Assembly (NCBI GenBank): GCA_963783335.1
Contig: CAWAND010000010.1
Span: 248,001 to 312,000 of the forward strand
DNA from: CAWAND01 sp963783335
GTDB taxonomy: Bacteria > Chloroflexota > Anaerolineae > Anaerolineales > E44-bin32
Reading direction: 5' to 3'
Length of the DNA stretch: 64,000 nt
In this document: piece after piece, positions 43,917 to 52,911 of the stretch
Layout of the letters: every line of letters begins with the position of its first letter
How positions within the stretch are numbered: position 1 is the first letter of the stretch
Position numbers and translations under genes: made by a program
Notes under the pieces: generated by a model
Told to the model about the DNA's origin: nothing
The model's input: the letters and a program-made list of their open reading frames with translations, nothing else
Database searches by the model: none

Positions 43917-45356
43917 TCATCGGCGCCGAGCTTGGGTCGTGTCATCGGGTTTTGACAGGGGCAGCACAACGGTGAACCGGCTGCCCTCGCCCGGCAAGCT
44001 TGCGAGCTCAATTCGCCCCCCGTGTGCGCTGACGATCTCGCGCGAGATGGCCAATCCCAAGCCGGACCCGCTTCCCTCACCACTGGCGCGCGCTTTGTCG
44101 ATCTTGTAGAAGCGCTCGAAGATCCGCTCCTGGGCTTGGGGAGAGATCCCCGGGCCATGATCGCTTACCATTACCTTGACTCCACCATCGACGGCCTTGG
44201 CCGTCACCTCTACTTGGCCCCCGGTTGGCGAGTGGCGAAGAGCATTGTCGATGAGGTTGATGAAGACCTGAGAGAGCCGATCGCCGTCTCCGACAAGGCT
44301 GGGCAGATTTGAGGGCCAAGATCGCACAATATCAATCTGTCGTGCCGCGGCGACAACCGCCTCCTGATCCACTACCCGTGTCAGGAGGGCGGGCATATCA
44401 ACAGGCGCTCGAGCCATGTCGCTTTGCCCTGATTCGAGCCTGGTAAGGTCCAGGAGCGCCTCGACCAGGCGACGCAGTCGTTCGGCCTCATCGTGGATGA
44501 CTTGGGCGGCATGCTTTCTGCCCGGCGCATCCGAAACCGCCTCATCTTTGATGGCCTGGGCAAATCCCTGAATCGAAGTCAGCGGAGTCTTCAACTCATG
44601 GGAAACGTTGGCCACAAAATCACGTTGAACTCTCTGGCTCAACTCAACTTGATCGACCATGTGGTTGAACGCCAGGGCGACATCCTGAGTCTCCTGGGGC
44701 CCACCGGGCGCAATCCGCGCCGCGTAATCACCGGCAGCTACCTGGCGGGCGGCGTGGGACATCCGCCTCAGCGGGGCCGAGATCCAGCGGGCCAGGAGCC
44801 AAGCCAGGGCCAATGAAACGACCAGCGCCAGGCCGGCAGCGGCCAGAAGGGGTCCGGGGAGACCTTCCAGGGCCAGGGCATAGGAGACTGTGCGCAGGGT
44901 CAGTCTGGGCGCTGATACCACCAGTGTCCGTCGCGCTGCCAGGGGCCTGGCAACGTAGAGCCACTGACGGCCAGTCCCATCCGCGTACCGGCCTTGCGTT
45001 GCCTCCGTCTGGCCGGCCAGTCCAATCAGATTTGCAGGGGAGGGAAGGGCGGCCTGGGGATTGGTGTCGAGTATGACCTCGCCCGCAATGGAGAGCACCA
45101 GAGCGCGAGCCTGAAATCGCCCCCCGAGAAGGGTAAGCAGGCGATCCATGGTTCGGAGTTGGTTGGCTGGCGCAGCCGCGCCCTCGCGCAAGCTCACCGT
45201 GGTGGCGATGGTTTCCAGGCGTTGGTAGACGATGCGGTCCCCAAACGGGTTGCTGACGAGAAAAGTGAAGAAGCCCACCCCGACCAGGGCCAAGACCAGG
45301 CCAGCCACCAGCAGGTAGCTTAAGAGAAGTCGAGAGCGGAGCGAGGCCAACATCAA
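43917..45356 (-). CDS. Sensor histidine kinase
   Basis: 479 residues with two membrane segments (about 8-33 and 160-185) framing an extracytoplasmic sensor loop, a HAMP domain, a HisKA domain with the phospho-accepting His in VSHELKTPLTSIQG (about 253), and an ATPase domain with N box FINLIDNALRHSP and G boxes DHGPGI and GSGLGLAI. All catalytic motifs are intact. Its first codon overlaps the stop of the response-regulator gene by four bases, making a standard two-gene system. The stimulus is unknown. Confidence 0.96.
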   Translation of the reverse strand: MMLASLRSRLLLSYLLVAGLVLALVGVGFFTFLVSNPFGDRIVYQRLETIATTVSLREGAAAPANQLRTMDRLLTLLGGRFQARALVLSIAGEVILDTNPQAALPSPANLIGLAGQTEATQGRYADGTGRQWLYVARPLAARRTLVVSAPRLTLRTVSYALALEGLPGPLLAAAGLALVVSLALAWLLARWISAPLRRMSHAARQVAAGDYAARIAPGGPQETQDVALAFNHMVDQVELSQRVQRDFVANVSHELKTPLTSIQGFAQAIKDEAVSDAPGRKHAAQVIHDEAERLRRLVEALLDLTRLESGQSDMARAPVDMPALLTRVVDQEAVVAAARQIDIVRSWPSNLPSLVGDGDRLSQVFINLIDNALRHSPTGGQVEVTAKAVDGGVKVMVSDHGPGISPQAQERIFERFYKIDKARASGEGSGSGLGLAISREIVSAHGGRIELASLPGEGSRFTVVLPLSKPDDTTQARRR

Positions 45357-46036
45357 TCGGCCACCAGCTTGTACCCCACACCGGTGATGGTTTCGATCCG
45401 GACCCCTTTGGAATGGGCAAGGTGCTTGCGCAGTTGGGCAACGTGAACATCAACCGTCCGTGTCTGACCGAAGAAGTCATACCCCCAAACCTGATCCAGA
45501 AGTCTCTCACGCGTGAAGACATATCCGTGGTTTGCCGCCAGCGTTTGCAGCAGATCGAATTCCTTGGCCCGTAGGTCTACTGAGTCACCGGCAATCGTGA
45601 CCTCATGCCGACCGGGATCGATGCGCAGGTCCCCCAACCTGATGGGAGCCATGGGCCTATCCGTTGGTGGGCGGGACCGACGAAGGATGGCTTTGGCGCG
45701 TGCCACAAGTTCTCTGGGATTGAAGGGCTTGGTCAGGTAGTCGTCTGCCCCGAGCTCTAGACCAACAATCTTGTCAACATCTTCATCGCGGGCGGTAAGC
45801 ATGACGATCGGCACGTCCGATTCCGCCCGCAAGGTTCGACACACTTCATAGCCGTCTAGCCCTGGCAGCATGAGATCGAGGACGATCAGATTGGGCGGAT
45901 CAGATGCGGCCTCTTCAAGTGCAGCGGGGCCGGTCTCGGCGGTCCGGACGCGAAACCCGTCGCGCTCAAAATACATCCGGCAAAGCTCGCGGATGTTGGC
46001 CTCATCATCGACCACCAGAATCAGCTCACCGCCCAT
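45353..46036 (-). CDS. OmpR/PhoB-family response regulator
   Basis: 227 residues. A receiver domain with VVDDE near the start, phospho-acceptor Asp in IVLDLMLPG (about 54) and Lys in YLTKPFNP is followed by the winged-helix DNA-binding domain (about 130-227; EFDLLQTLAANHG, RTVDVHVAQLRKHL). First gene of the two-component pair. The target genes are unknown; the neighbouring metalloprotease is a candidate by position only. Confidence 0.97.
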   Translation of the reverse strand: MGGELILVVDDEANIRELCRMYFERDGFRVRTAETGPAALEEAASDPPNLIVLDLMLPGLDGYEVCRTLRAESDVPIVMLTARDEDVDKIVGLELGADDYLTKPFNPRELVARAKAILRRSRPPTDRPMAPIRLGDLRIDPGRHEVTIAGDSVDLRAKEFDLLQTLAANHGYVFTRERLLDQVWGYDFFGQTRTVDVHVAQLRKHLAHSKGVRIETITGVGYKLVAD

Positions 46037-46099
46037 AATCCAACCTGACTGCTTGTGCTTCTTGGCGGCACCGCAAGACGCGCCGACCTGGTCTCCGGC

Positions 46100-46498
46100 T
46101 CAATCGGGGAGCGCGGCAATGGCTTCGATCTCCACGCGAGCGCCTTTCGGCAATGCAGCGACCTCGACCGTCGACCGCGCCGGAGGCGCGGCGCCGAAGA
46201 ACTCCGCGTAGACTGCGTTCATGCGAGGGAACTCCGTCAAGTCGGCCATGAAGACTGTCGTCTTGACCACCTGATCGAGGCTCGCTCCAGCCGCTTCCAG
46301 AATCCCACGCAGGTTCTGCATCGTCTGTCGAGTTTCGGCTTCAATCCCCCCAGGCACGAGCTCGCCTGACGATGGATCCATCCCGGCCGACCCCGAGGCG
46401 AAGACGAACGGCCCAAATCCGATGGCCTGCGAATAGGGTCCGATTGGAGCGGCTGCGCCTTCGGCTTGGATCACGCGGCGTGTGTGCGTATGGCTCAT
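46100..46498 (-). CDS. ridA: RidA-family enamine/imine deaminase
   Basis: 132 residues. RidA removes reactive enamine/imine intermediates made by PLP enzymes. Motifs: GPYSQAIGFGPFVFASG near residue 20 and RSTVEVAALPKGARVEIEA with the conserved Arg near 105-110. The length and the key Arg fit an active RidA. It lies between the response regulator and leuS on the same strand with its own upstream gap. Confidence 0.95.
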   Translation of the reverse strand: MSHTHTRRVIQAEGAAAPIGPYSQAIGFGPFVFASGSAGMDPSSGELVPGGIEAETRQTMQNLRGILEAAGASLDQVVKTTVFMADLTEFPRMNAVYAEFFGAAPPARSTVEVAALPKGARVEIEAIAALPD

Positions 46499-46548
46499 GT
46501 TGGTTACCTCCCGATGTGTGTGTGTTCGGATTCTACGTCAAAAGCGTC

Positions 46549-46573
46549 GGGGCACAGCGATGCTGTGCCCCGC
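46549..46573 (-). terminator. Rho-independent terminator of leuS
   Basis: A perfect 11-bp stem (46549-46559 and 46563-46573) with a 3-base loop; on the minus strand it is followed by ACGCTTTTGACG. It lies 42 bases after the leuS stop. Confidence 0.75.
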
Positions 46574-46614
46574 TTGACGGGCGATCAGGACGAACGGTCC
46601 GGATCAGGACGGGA

Positions 46615-49104
46615 TCAGACGACGATGTTCACCAATCGGCCGGGAACGAAGATCACCTTGCGAGGCGGCTTGCCGGCCAGATACTCCTGCACCGTCGGGT
46701 TGGCGAGGGCTTTCTCTTTGGCGGTCGCTTCCTGGATGTGCGCTGAGACCACCATCCGCTCACGAACCTTCCCGTTGATCTGGATCACAAGTGTGATCTC
46801 GTCCTCTTTGGCCGCCTCAGCGTCAAACTTGGGCCAGGATTGTTGATGAATGGAATACGGTAATCCCAGACGTGCCCAAAGCTCCTCGGCGAGGTGGGGA
46901 GTTACCGGAGCCATCATGCGCAGCATGCCGTCAACAGCCTCTTTGAAAGCCGGACTGCCTGCCTGACCAGAATCACGGGCTGCCGTCAGGGCGTTGGTCA
47001 ACTCCATCAGGGCCGACACCACAGTGTTGAACTCGAACCCATTCAGGTCATCCGATACCTGGCGGATCGTCTGATGCAGCTTGCGGCGCAGATCGGCCTC
47101 TACCTCCGAGGATGCCTGGGTAGTATTGTCCGCAGTTTCCAGCACCAGATTCCAGACGCGGTTCAGCCATCGGACAGCTCCCTGGATATTCTCGGCCCCC
47201 CATGGGCCGCCTTCCGACCAACGGTAGCCAAACATCAGATAAGCGCGCACCGTATCGGCGCCATAGGCCGCCACCTGCTCGTCGGGGTCAATCACATTGC
47301 CCCGAGATTTGCTCATCCGCTGCCCATCGGGGCCCAGAATCTGTCCCTGGTTGCGCAGCTGCAGCATCGGCTCAGGTCCTTTGGTCACCCCGATGTCACG
47401 CATTGCCTTGTGGAAAAAGCGCGTGTAGAGCAAGTGCATCGTGGCGTGTTCGATGCCGCCTGTGTAACAATCGACCGGCATCCAATAGTCGTATTGCTTG
47501 GGGTCGAAGGGACCCTCATTGAAGTGCGGGCTCAGGTACCGCAGGTGATACCAAGACGAACACATGAAGGTGTCCATGGTATCTGTATCCCGTTCGGCTG
47601 GCTGTCCGCAGATAGGGCATGTCGTTTGTTTCCAAGATTCATGCAGCTTCAACGGGCTCTGGCCAGTCGGCAGCCATTCGACCTCATCGGGAAGTCGGAC
47701 CGGGAGTTGGTCATCCGGGACCGGCACCTGGCCATGTTCTGGGCAGTAGACGATGGGAATCGGTGCACCCCAATAGCGCTGGCGCGAGATCAACCAATCG
47801 CGCAGCCGATAACTGACTGCGCCTTGCCCGATATCATGCGCTTCCACGTACTCAATGGCGGCCGCAATTGAGCGGTCTCCTGGCGTCCCAGTCAAGCTCC
47901 CCGAGTTCACCATCGTGCCGTGGGCGGGTACGGCCTCCGTCATCTTGTCGCCATGTAATGCGTCGACGCCCTCCGGCTGGATCACCGGACGGACCTGCAG
48001 GCCGTACTTTCGGGCGAATTCGAAGTCGCGTTGATCATGGGCCGGGACGGCCATGATGGCGCCGGTGCCGTAGCTCATCAGTACGTAGTCAGCAATCCAG
48101 ACAGGGATGCGCTCACCGTTAACTGGATTGATGGCGAAGCCTCCGGTGAAGACGCCACTCTTTTCCTTGTCGGCAGCTTCGCGCTGGATGTCGGTCTGTC
48201 GAGTGGCTTGGGCCACATACGCCTCAACCTGCGCCCGTTGTTCGGAGGTCGTAAGCTTCTCGACCAGCGGATGCTCCGGTGCCAACACCATGAAGGTGGC
48301 GCCCCACAGCGTGTCGGGCCGGGTTGTGAAGACCTCTATCGGGTCACCGGACTCGGTTTTGAAGGTGACATTGGCGCCTTCGCTGCGGCCGATCCAGTTG
48401 GTCTGGAGCAACTTGACCGGCTCGGGCCAATCCAGATGCGAGAAGTCCAGCAGTTCATCAGCGTAGTCTGTGATCTTGAAAAACCACTGCTCCAGGTTCT
48501 TCTTGACCACCGGTGTTTTGCAGCGCTCGCACAGACGCTCTTCGCCGATGACCTGCTCGCGAGCCAATACCGTCTGATCCTTGGGGCACCAGTCCACGGG
48601 CGACATTTTCTTGTAGGCCAGGCCATGTTTGAAGAGCTGGATGAAGAACCACTGCGTCCAGCGATAGTACTCGGGGTCCGCCGAAATGGCCTCCCGCGAC
48701 CAGTCGAACATGGTGCCCATCGAACGCAGCTGACGACGCATGTTGTCGATGTTGGCATAGGTCCATTCTTTGGGATGGATACCGCGCTCGATGGCTGCGT
48801 TCTCGGCCGGCAGCCCAAAGGCGTCGAAACCAATAGGGAACATCACGTTGTGGCCATTCATTCGCAAGTAACGCGCGCGTGCGTCCGATGGGGCCATGGC
48901 GAACCAATGCCCAATATGCAGATTGCCCGACGTATAGGGCAGCATGGTTAGGAAGTAGAACTTCTTGCGGCCTGGCTCGATCTCAGACCGGTAGAGATCA
49001 TCTTGCGCCCAGCGCGCCTGCCATCGGGGTTCTATCTCCCGGGGATCGTAGCGGTCGATATGGTCATCCTCAGACGCCTCAACCGTGGCTGTCTTCTCAC
49101 TCAA
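46615..49104 (-). CDS. leuS: Leucyl-tRNA synthetase
   Basis: About 829 residues. HIGH motif in SGNLHIGHWFA, KMSKS-type motif QRMSKSRGNVIDPD, zinc knuckle CERCKTPVVKK and a second pair in CPICGQPAERDT, and a full CP1 editing domain (TRPDTLWGATFMVLAPEHP). The start is uncertain: I take the TTG at 49104 because it follows the stop of the short upstream gene (a GTG at 49161 is also in frame). Preceded by a T-box leader that senses uncharged tRNA-Leu, and by a 53-residue reading frame. Confidence 0.95.
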   Translation of the reverse strand: MSEKTATVEASEDDHIDRYDPREIEPRWQARWAQDDLYRSEIEPGRKKFYFLTMLPYTSGNLHIGHWFAMAPSDARARYLRMNGHNVMFPIGFDAFGLPAENAAIERGIHPKEWTYANIDNMRRQLRSMGTMFDWSREAISADPEYYRWTQWFFIQLFKHGLAYKKMSPVDWCPKDQTVLAREQVIGEERLCERCKTPVVKKNLEQWFFKITDYADELLDFSHLDWPEPVKLLQTNWIGRSEGANVTFKTESGDPIEVFTTRPDTLWGATFMVLAPEHPLVEKLTTSEQRAQVEAYVAQATRQTDIQREAADKEKSGVFTGGFAINPVNGERIPVWIADYVLMSYGTGAIMAVPAHDQRDFEFARKYGLQVRPVIQPEGVDALHGDKMTEAVPAHGTMVNSGSLTGTPGDRSIAAAIEYVEAHDIGQGAVSYRLRDWLISRQRYWGAPIPIVYCPEHGQVPVPDDQLPVRLPDEVEWLPTGQSPLKLHESWKQTTCPICGQPAERDTDTMDTFMCSSWYHLRYLSPHFNEGPFDPKQYDYWMPVDCYTGGIEHATMHLLYTRFFHKAMRDIGVTKGPEPMLQLRNQGQILGPDGQRMSKSRGNVIDPDEQVAAYGADTVRAYLMFGYRWSEGGPWGAENIQGAVRWLNRVWNLVLETADNTTQASSEVEADLRRKLHQTIRQVSDDLNGFEFNTVVSALMELTNALTAARDSGQAGSPAFKEAVDGMLRMMAPVTPHLAEELWARLGLPYSIHQQSWPKFDAEAAKEDEITLVIQINGKVRERMVVSAHIQEATAKEKALANPTVQEYLAGKPPRKVIFVPGRLVNIVV

Positions 49105-49108
49105 GAGC

Positions 49109-49270
49109 CTACCCTCCAAACCGTCCAGCGCGTCTTCGGCGTCGGCGGCCCTTCTCGTCAACCGGAATGGGAACCCAGTCCAGTTCCTTGCGACCCAGAA
49201 GCTCCTCGAGGGCGTCGAGCGCCGCCCGCCAAGTGTCCTTCAAGTTGGGTCTTTTCTTCTTCTCACCCAT
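49109..49270 (-). CDS. Short protein between the T-box leader and leuS
   Basis: 53 residues, beginning at an ATG with GGGAGG upstream, the first good start after the T-box terminator. The sequence is basic at both ends (MGEKKKRP and GRRRRRRAGRFGG) around a helical middle (LKDTWRAALDALEELLG). It ends four bases before the preferred leuS start, so the two would be coupled. It could be a conserved small protein or a leader-type ORF; I do not recognise its family. Confidence 0.55.
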   Translation of the reverse strand: MGEKKKRPNLKDTWRAALDALEELLGRKELDWVPIPVDEKGRRRRRRAGRFGG

Positions 49271-49275
49271 GCAAC

Positions 49276-49552
49276 ACCTCCCGGGCACCAAAGAGCCAAA
49301 CAAAACACCCCTTCGTCAAATCAGGGACGAAGGGGCCTCCGCGGTGCCACCCTGCTTGCCCGCCGGGGGCGGGCCGCTCAACGCGATAACGGGCTGAACC
49401 GCCTCTGGCTACTTAGGTTCACCAGAGGCGCCTGCCCCGCAGGAATTCTGCGAGGCGACGGGCGAGTTCGACCATGTGGGGCACGCCGCTGGTGCCTTGT
49501 CGGGCTTCCACCTTGCCTGACTCTCTGACGGCTGGTCTACTGCTCCCGCCTT
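49276..49552 (-). promoter_or_regulatory. T-box leader, leucine specificity, upstream of leuS
   Basis: On the minus strand the leader shows stem I features (AGAGAG and GGTGGAAGCC), then a specifier loop reading GAACTC at 49469-49464 with CTC a Leu codon, and the conserved T-box GGGTGGCACCGCGG at 49352-49339. A 10-bp terminator (49335-49326 with 49317-49308) with TGTTTTGTTT follows, which the antiterminator must prevent. Uncharged tRNA-Leu would allow read-through to leuS. The leader lies about 20 bases after the 3' end of the tRNA-Ala gene. Confidence 0.92.
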
Positions 49553-49570
49553 GGCGAATGTTTGATTGAG

Positions 49571-49643
49571 TGGACCCAGTGGGATTCGAACCCACGACCT
49601 TCTCAATGCCATTGAGACGCGCTCCCAACTGCGCCATGGGCCC
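49571..49643 (-). tRNA. tRNA-Ala (anticodon GGC)
   Basis: 73 bases, cloverleaf: acceptor GGGCCCA with TGGGTCC, including the G3:U70 pair that identifies Ala; D arm GCGCAGTTGGGAGCGC; anticodon arm TCTCA-ATGGCAT-TGAGA with anticodon GGC; T arm GTGGGTTCGAATCCCAC; discriminator A. The 3' CCA is not encoded. Confidence 0.97.
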
Positions 49644-49657
49644 ATGCGGTTTTCCAG

Positions 49658-49730
49658 TGGACCTGGCGGGATTCGAACCCGCGACCTCTTCAGTGCGATT
49701 GAAGCGCGCTCCCAACTGCGCCACAGGCCC
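49658..49730 (-). tRNA. tRNA-Ala (anticodon CGC)
   Basis: 73 bases with acceptor GGGCCTG with CAGGTCC (G3:U70 again), anticodon arm CTTCA-ATCGCAC-TGAAG giving anticodon CGC, T arm GCGGGTTCGAATCCCGC and discriminator A; CCA not encoded. The two tRNA genes are 14 bases apart. Confidence 0.97.
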
Positions 49731-49807
49731 CCGCTGGGGTGGAAAGATTGTATCTCACGCCGGAGACGGGTGTCAAGGCGACCTCCCCGGATTCAAATGT
49801 GACCGAT

Positions 49808-49825
49808 TTGTGATGGTTTTCACAA
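49808..49825. promoter_or_regulatory. Rex/CRP-like operator between tRNA-Ala and lipoprotein genes
   Basis: TTGTGA-N6-TCACAA (13 of 14 fixed Rex consensus positions), 111 bases before the small lipoprotein. TTGACA at 49827-49832 immediately downstream could be a -35 box. It could control the divergent tRNA/leuS side or the lipoprotein. Confidence 0.55.
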
Positions 49826-49936
49826 ATTGACAGGGGGGACCACAACGCACCCGATTGGGCGTACGATCCGATTTGCCACATGTGCGCACTCACGCGACAA
49901 TGACCTAGGACTGGCCCGGGCAAATTTGGTGAGATT

Positions 49937-50167
49937 ATGGCTAAATCAAAGTATTGGGTGTTGTTAGTCATCTTGGCGATGTCAGCCGTACTGCTTGTCG
50001 GCTGCGTCTCATCTGGCGGTGGGGGCACGCCAATCCCTGGTGGCGCAATCACGCCAGCGCTAGATGACAACGCCACCACAGCACCGCTACCCTTCCCGAA
50101 GGAAATTGAGCAGACCATGACTGCGCAGGCCAAGACTGGGTTCGTCGTTGGCACGCCGGTCCCATGA
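49937..50167 (+). CDS. Small lipoprotein
   Basis: 76 residues: a classic lipoprotein signal (VLLVILAMSAVLLVGC, Cys 23) followed by a Gly/Pro/Thr-rich mature part with no recognisable domain. It has no homologue in the window. The site TTGTGA-N6-TCACAA upstream suggests it belongs to the same regulon as miaB and the F420-type reductase. Function unknown. Confidence 0.7.
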   Translation: MAKSKYWVLLVILAMSAVLLVGCVSSGGGGTPIPGGAITPALDDNATTAPLPFPKEIEQTMTAQAKTGFVVGTPVP

Positions 50168-50257
50168 TCGGCTTGGCGTCAGCAGCTCGAGATCGATGGT
50201 CGGGCGCTTCATCCTGCGCTTTCAGCTCTTCGGGCTGACCCCCTTGAAGGGCTGAGC

Positions 50258-50632
50258 ATGTCCAACAACCCGATCAACCTTGCGGTCCGCTTCTTGCTTG
50301 AATTGGCGGCGCTTGCTGCCCTGGGGAGCTGGGGTTTCCACGCAAGTCAGGGACCGCTGCGCTACGTCCTGGCCGTGATGACACCGGTGGCCGCGGCCGC
50401 CATTTGGGGCGTTTTCCGGATCCCCGGCGACCCTGGGCCGGCACCGGTGGCCACGCCAGGCCCAGTGCGGCTGGCGATCGAAATCGCCTATTTCACCCTG
50501 GCATCTTTGGGATTGGCGGCTGCCGGCTACAGCAGGCTGGCCTGGATTTTGGGCGGTCTGGTGCTGCTCCACTACATCGTGTCGTTCGATCGGGTCGGCT
50601 GGATGGTGAGGAACCAGCCTCCGAACCGATAG
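50258..50632 (+). CDS. YrdB-type four-span membrane protein
   Basis: 124 residues with four membrane helices (about 7-24, 34-52, 66-85, 89-108). LAVRFLLELAALAALGSWGF and WGVFRIPGDPG match the YrdB family (DUF2568). Function unknown; no catalytic motif is seen. It starts at an ATG with an in-frame stop upstream, about 90 bases after the lipoprotein gene. Confidence 0.8.
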   Translation: MSNNPINLAVRFLLELAALAALGSWGFHASQGPLRYVLAVMTPVAAAAIWGVFRIPGDPGPAPVATPGPVRLAIEIAYFTLASLGLAAAGYSRLAWILGGLVLLHYIVSFDRVGWMVRNQPPNR

Positions 50633-50818
50633 TTAACTCAAGCGAACTGAAGTCCACCTCGCTTCTCCCTCGTGTCTAGGACCATATCCCGCTCCGCGTG
50701 ACCTAAGCGATTTTGCAGTTAGGGAAATCCTCCCAACCGGAACGTGTGTAATCACTCATGACAGGCACAGGGACACCGCCTAGACTGTTCCCACAGCAGG
50801 AAACGGGAGGGATGTTCT

Positions 50819-51418
50819 ATGAACGGCATTGTGGGATGGTCTTTGATCTTGAGCGCCATTTGGTGGGGCCTGCAGATGGGTTTTGTGATCACATTCTACG
50901 TGGTAGGCCAACCCTTTGGCGCGTTGAGCGATCTTTCGAACGCGATGAACGTCATCTTCCTTCTGCCCCTGGCGGTCTTCTTACACGCTTACAGCTATCC
51001 AACGCAGCCGGTGATCTCAGTGGGCTCGACGGTCCTCGGCACGGCAGGTGTCCTTTCGACGGCGCTCGCCTCTTTTCTGATCCTGTTCGGGCGGATCAGT
51101 TTCGAGCAGTCCCTGCCCCCAATCATCTTTGGCTTCTCCGCCATCGGGATTTGGCTCGCGCTGGGCTTCATCCTTCTCCGGATCCAGGCAGTCCTTCCGC
51201 CATTCCTGGCCGCCGCTGGCCTGGTCGTTGGAATCGGGCTGGCGTCGATTGGCCTGCTGTTCCTTTGGGGAGATGCTCAGGCTGCCTTCACCACCGGGGC
51301 CGTCTGGTCCAACCCGGCTATCTATCCTGTACTGTTGTTGACCGCGGTCGGCTACATTGGGCTGCCTGTGTGGGCAGTGATGACGGGGCGCCAAATCCTG
51401 CACATGGTGCCCGGCTAG
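50819..51418 (+). CDS. Multi-span membrane protein
   Basis: 199 residues with about six hydrophobic helices. GGGAGGGATGTTCT is a plausible ribosome binding region before the ATG. No motif recognised; it is convergent with the DUF3048 lipoprotein gene, the two stop codons being only 14 bases apart. Confidence 0.7.
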   Translation: MNGIVGWSLILSAIWWGLQMGFVITFYVVGQPFGALSDLSNAMNVIFLLPLAVFLHAYSYPTQPVISVGSTVLGTAGVLSTALASFLILFGRISFEQSLPPIIFGFSAIGIWLALGFILLRIQAVLPPFLAAAGLVVGIGLASIGLLFLWGDAQAAFTTGAVWSNPAIYPVLLLTAVGYIGLPVWAVMTGRQILHMVPG

Positions 51419-51432
51419 GCGACTTCTTCGAC

Positions 51433-52719
51433 CTAGGGAGCTGGGCTCTCTGTGGGAGTCGGACTTGGCGTAAGCGTCTGCGTGGGCTGCGTCGTTTCTG
51501 TGGCGGTCGGCGTGGAGGTGATCGGTGGCAGCGGAGTGAGGGTGGGCAGCGCGGGATTGTGGAAGCGGACCACCCGATCCGTCGGATCCCAAGTTGACTG
51601 CCGGCTGACGACTTCGAAGTACGTCTGCCCCGGCTTGAGCGCGATCGGGCGTCCGCTTTGATCCTGGACCATCAAGTTTTGCTTGAGCGTGGACCACTGG
51701 ATGGCATACCATCGACCATCGCGGAGCAGCAAGCCGGGCTGGCGATCAAGGTAGAGCAGACGAATCTTCAAGATGGTCCCGGCCAGATTCTCATACGTGT
51801 GGTTAGCGAACAGGACCACGATGTTGTCCGCGCCGAGTGTTTCTCCCGTCAATCGGTCAACCAAGGGGACCAGATCTCCCGATCCATCACCCGGGTCTTG
51901 GGAGCGCAAGTACCGACCTGTCTTCGGATCATATCTCCAGAGGATCTGATCGTATAGATTGTAGATGAGCTTGAGATCCAGGCCGGAGTTTCCACCGGAC
52001 GGGACGGTGGAACCGAAAGGCAGCGCCATCATCGAGTTCGGTTCAATGGTTGGCGGTGCCAGCGCCTCCAACTCTGAAAGAGTCAACCCGGCGCTGTTGA
52101 CATCTTTGGGGTCGCGTGCGTACACGGTCAACAGATTGGTGAGCTGAACCGCCACCTCAGGCGAGGCGAAGCGTGTGATTAGCAGGCCATCCGGGTAGAA
52201 GGTTTTGATGGTTTCCCAGCCAACGCGCCCGGAGCGAATGGGCCCAATGGCGAACGCGTAGCCAGGCTGATTGGGATGGGCCTGGAATGTCTTTTTGAAG
52301 GCATCGACATAGTCACCGTAGTAGACGGCAAGAAATCGGCTCATGCCCTCCCCGATGGATGTTTCCCAAACTTGGGATGCCAAGGAGAGTCCCGCCTGCG
52401 GACGAGCGGACGGTGGAAACTCGGTCACAGAGATGAGCAACGGCGCCAAGCCAAGCGTTTCGGGCTGGTGCACCGGCAGGCCCGTCAGGGGATTCAGGAT
52501 CTGATCGGCGGCTGTGGGTGTCGGGCTCGGAGCTGATTCGGTTGGTGTTGGTGACGGCAGGCTGGTGGCCACAGAAACCGTGCTTGAGGCGGCTCGCGTC
52601 GGCAACATGCTGGATAGTGTCGGTTGGGGCCCAGGATTATCCTGGCAAGCCGACAGGGCCACCAGGAGAACCAGCCCCACCCATCCTATCCTCTCCGAGA
52701 AACGATTCGCCAAGATCAC
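51433..52719 (-). CDS. DUF3048 (YerB-like) lipoprotein
   Basis: 428 residues. Lipoprotein signal (VGLVLLVALSAC, Cys about 25), Thr/Pro/Ser linker, then the DUF3048 region (about 90-380): ILNPLTGLPV at the start, PIRSGRVGWETIKTFYPDG in the middle and YLDRQPGLLLRDGRWYAIQW near the end. The protein ends in a Thr/Pro tail. YerB-type proteins are of unknown biochemical role. The C-terminal Pro/Thr tail is a feature of this genome, probably spanning the wall. Confidence 0.85.
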   Translation of the reverse strand: MILANRFSERIGWVGLVLLVALSACQDNPGPQPTLSSMLPTRAASSTVSVATSLPSPTPTESAPSPTPTAADQILNPLTGLPVHQPETLGLAPLLISVTEFPPSARPQAGLSLASQVWETSIGEGMSRFLAVYYGDYVDAFKKTFQAHPNQPGYAFAIGPIRSGRVGWETIKTFYPDGLLITRFASPEVAVQLTNLLTVYARDPKDVNSAGLTLSELEALAPPTIEPNSMMALPFGSTVPSGGNSGLDLKLIYNLYDQILWRYDPKTGRYLRSQDPGDGSGDLVPLVDRLTGETLGADNIVVLFANHTYENLAGTILKIRLLYLDRQPGLLLRDGRWYAIQWSTLKQNLMVQDQSGRPIALKPGQTYFEVVSRQSTWDPTDRVVRFHNPALPTLTPLPPITSTPTATETTQPTQTLTPSPTPTESPAP

Positions 52720-52911
52720 CCCATACCCTTATCACGCGGGCGCCCGGACAAGCGGAGGCCGCCCGACGGTCCCAGAATTGAGAGTGTGCATTCTAAGCTC
52801 TGTCTCAGGGGTGGTCAATCGGCACGATCAGGTAGACTGAGGCTTTGTTCGGGCGTACCCCGAGCGGAGCCATTGCAGGATGGACACGCCTGTCGGAAGG
52901 GCAATTGGGCC

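Noticed and set aside
49409..49724. Open frames on both strands over the tRNA and T-box region
   Set aside because: They coincide with structured RNA genes; the repeated peptides they encode are just the two similar tRNA sequences.
50884..50897. TTGTGATCACATT palindrome
   Set aside because: It is inside a coding region with no spacer between half-sites, so it does not fit the operator pattern.
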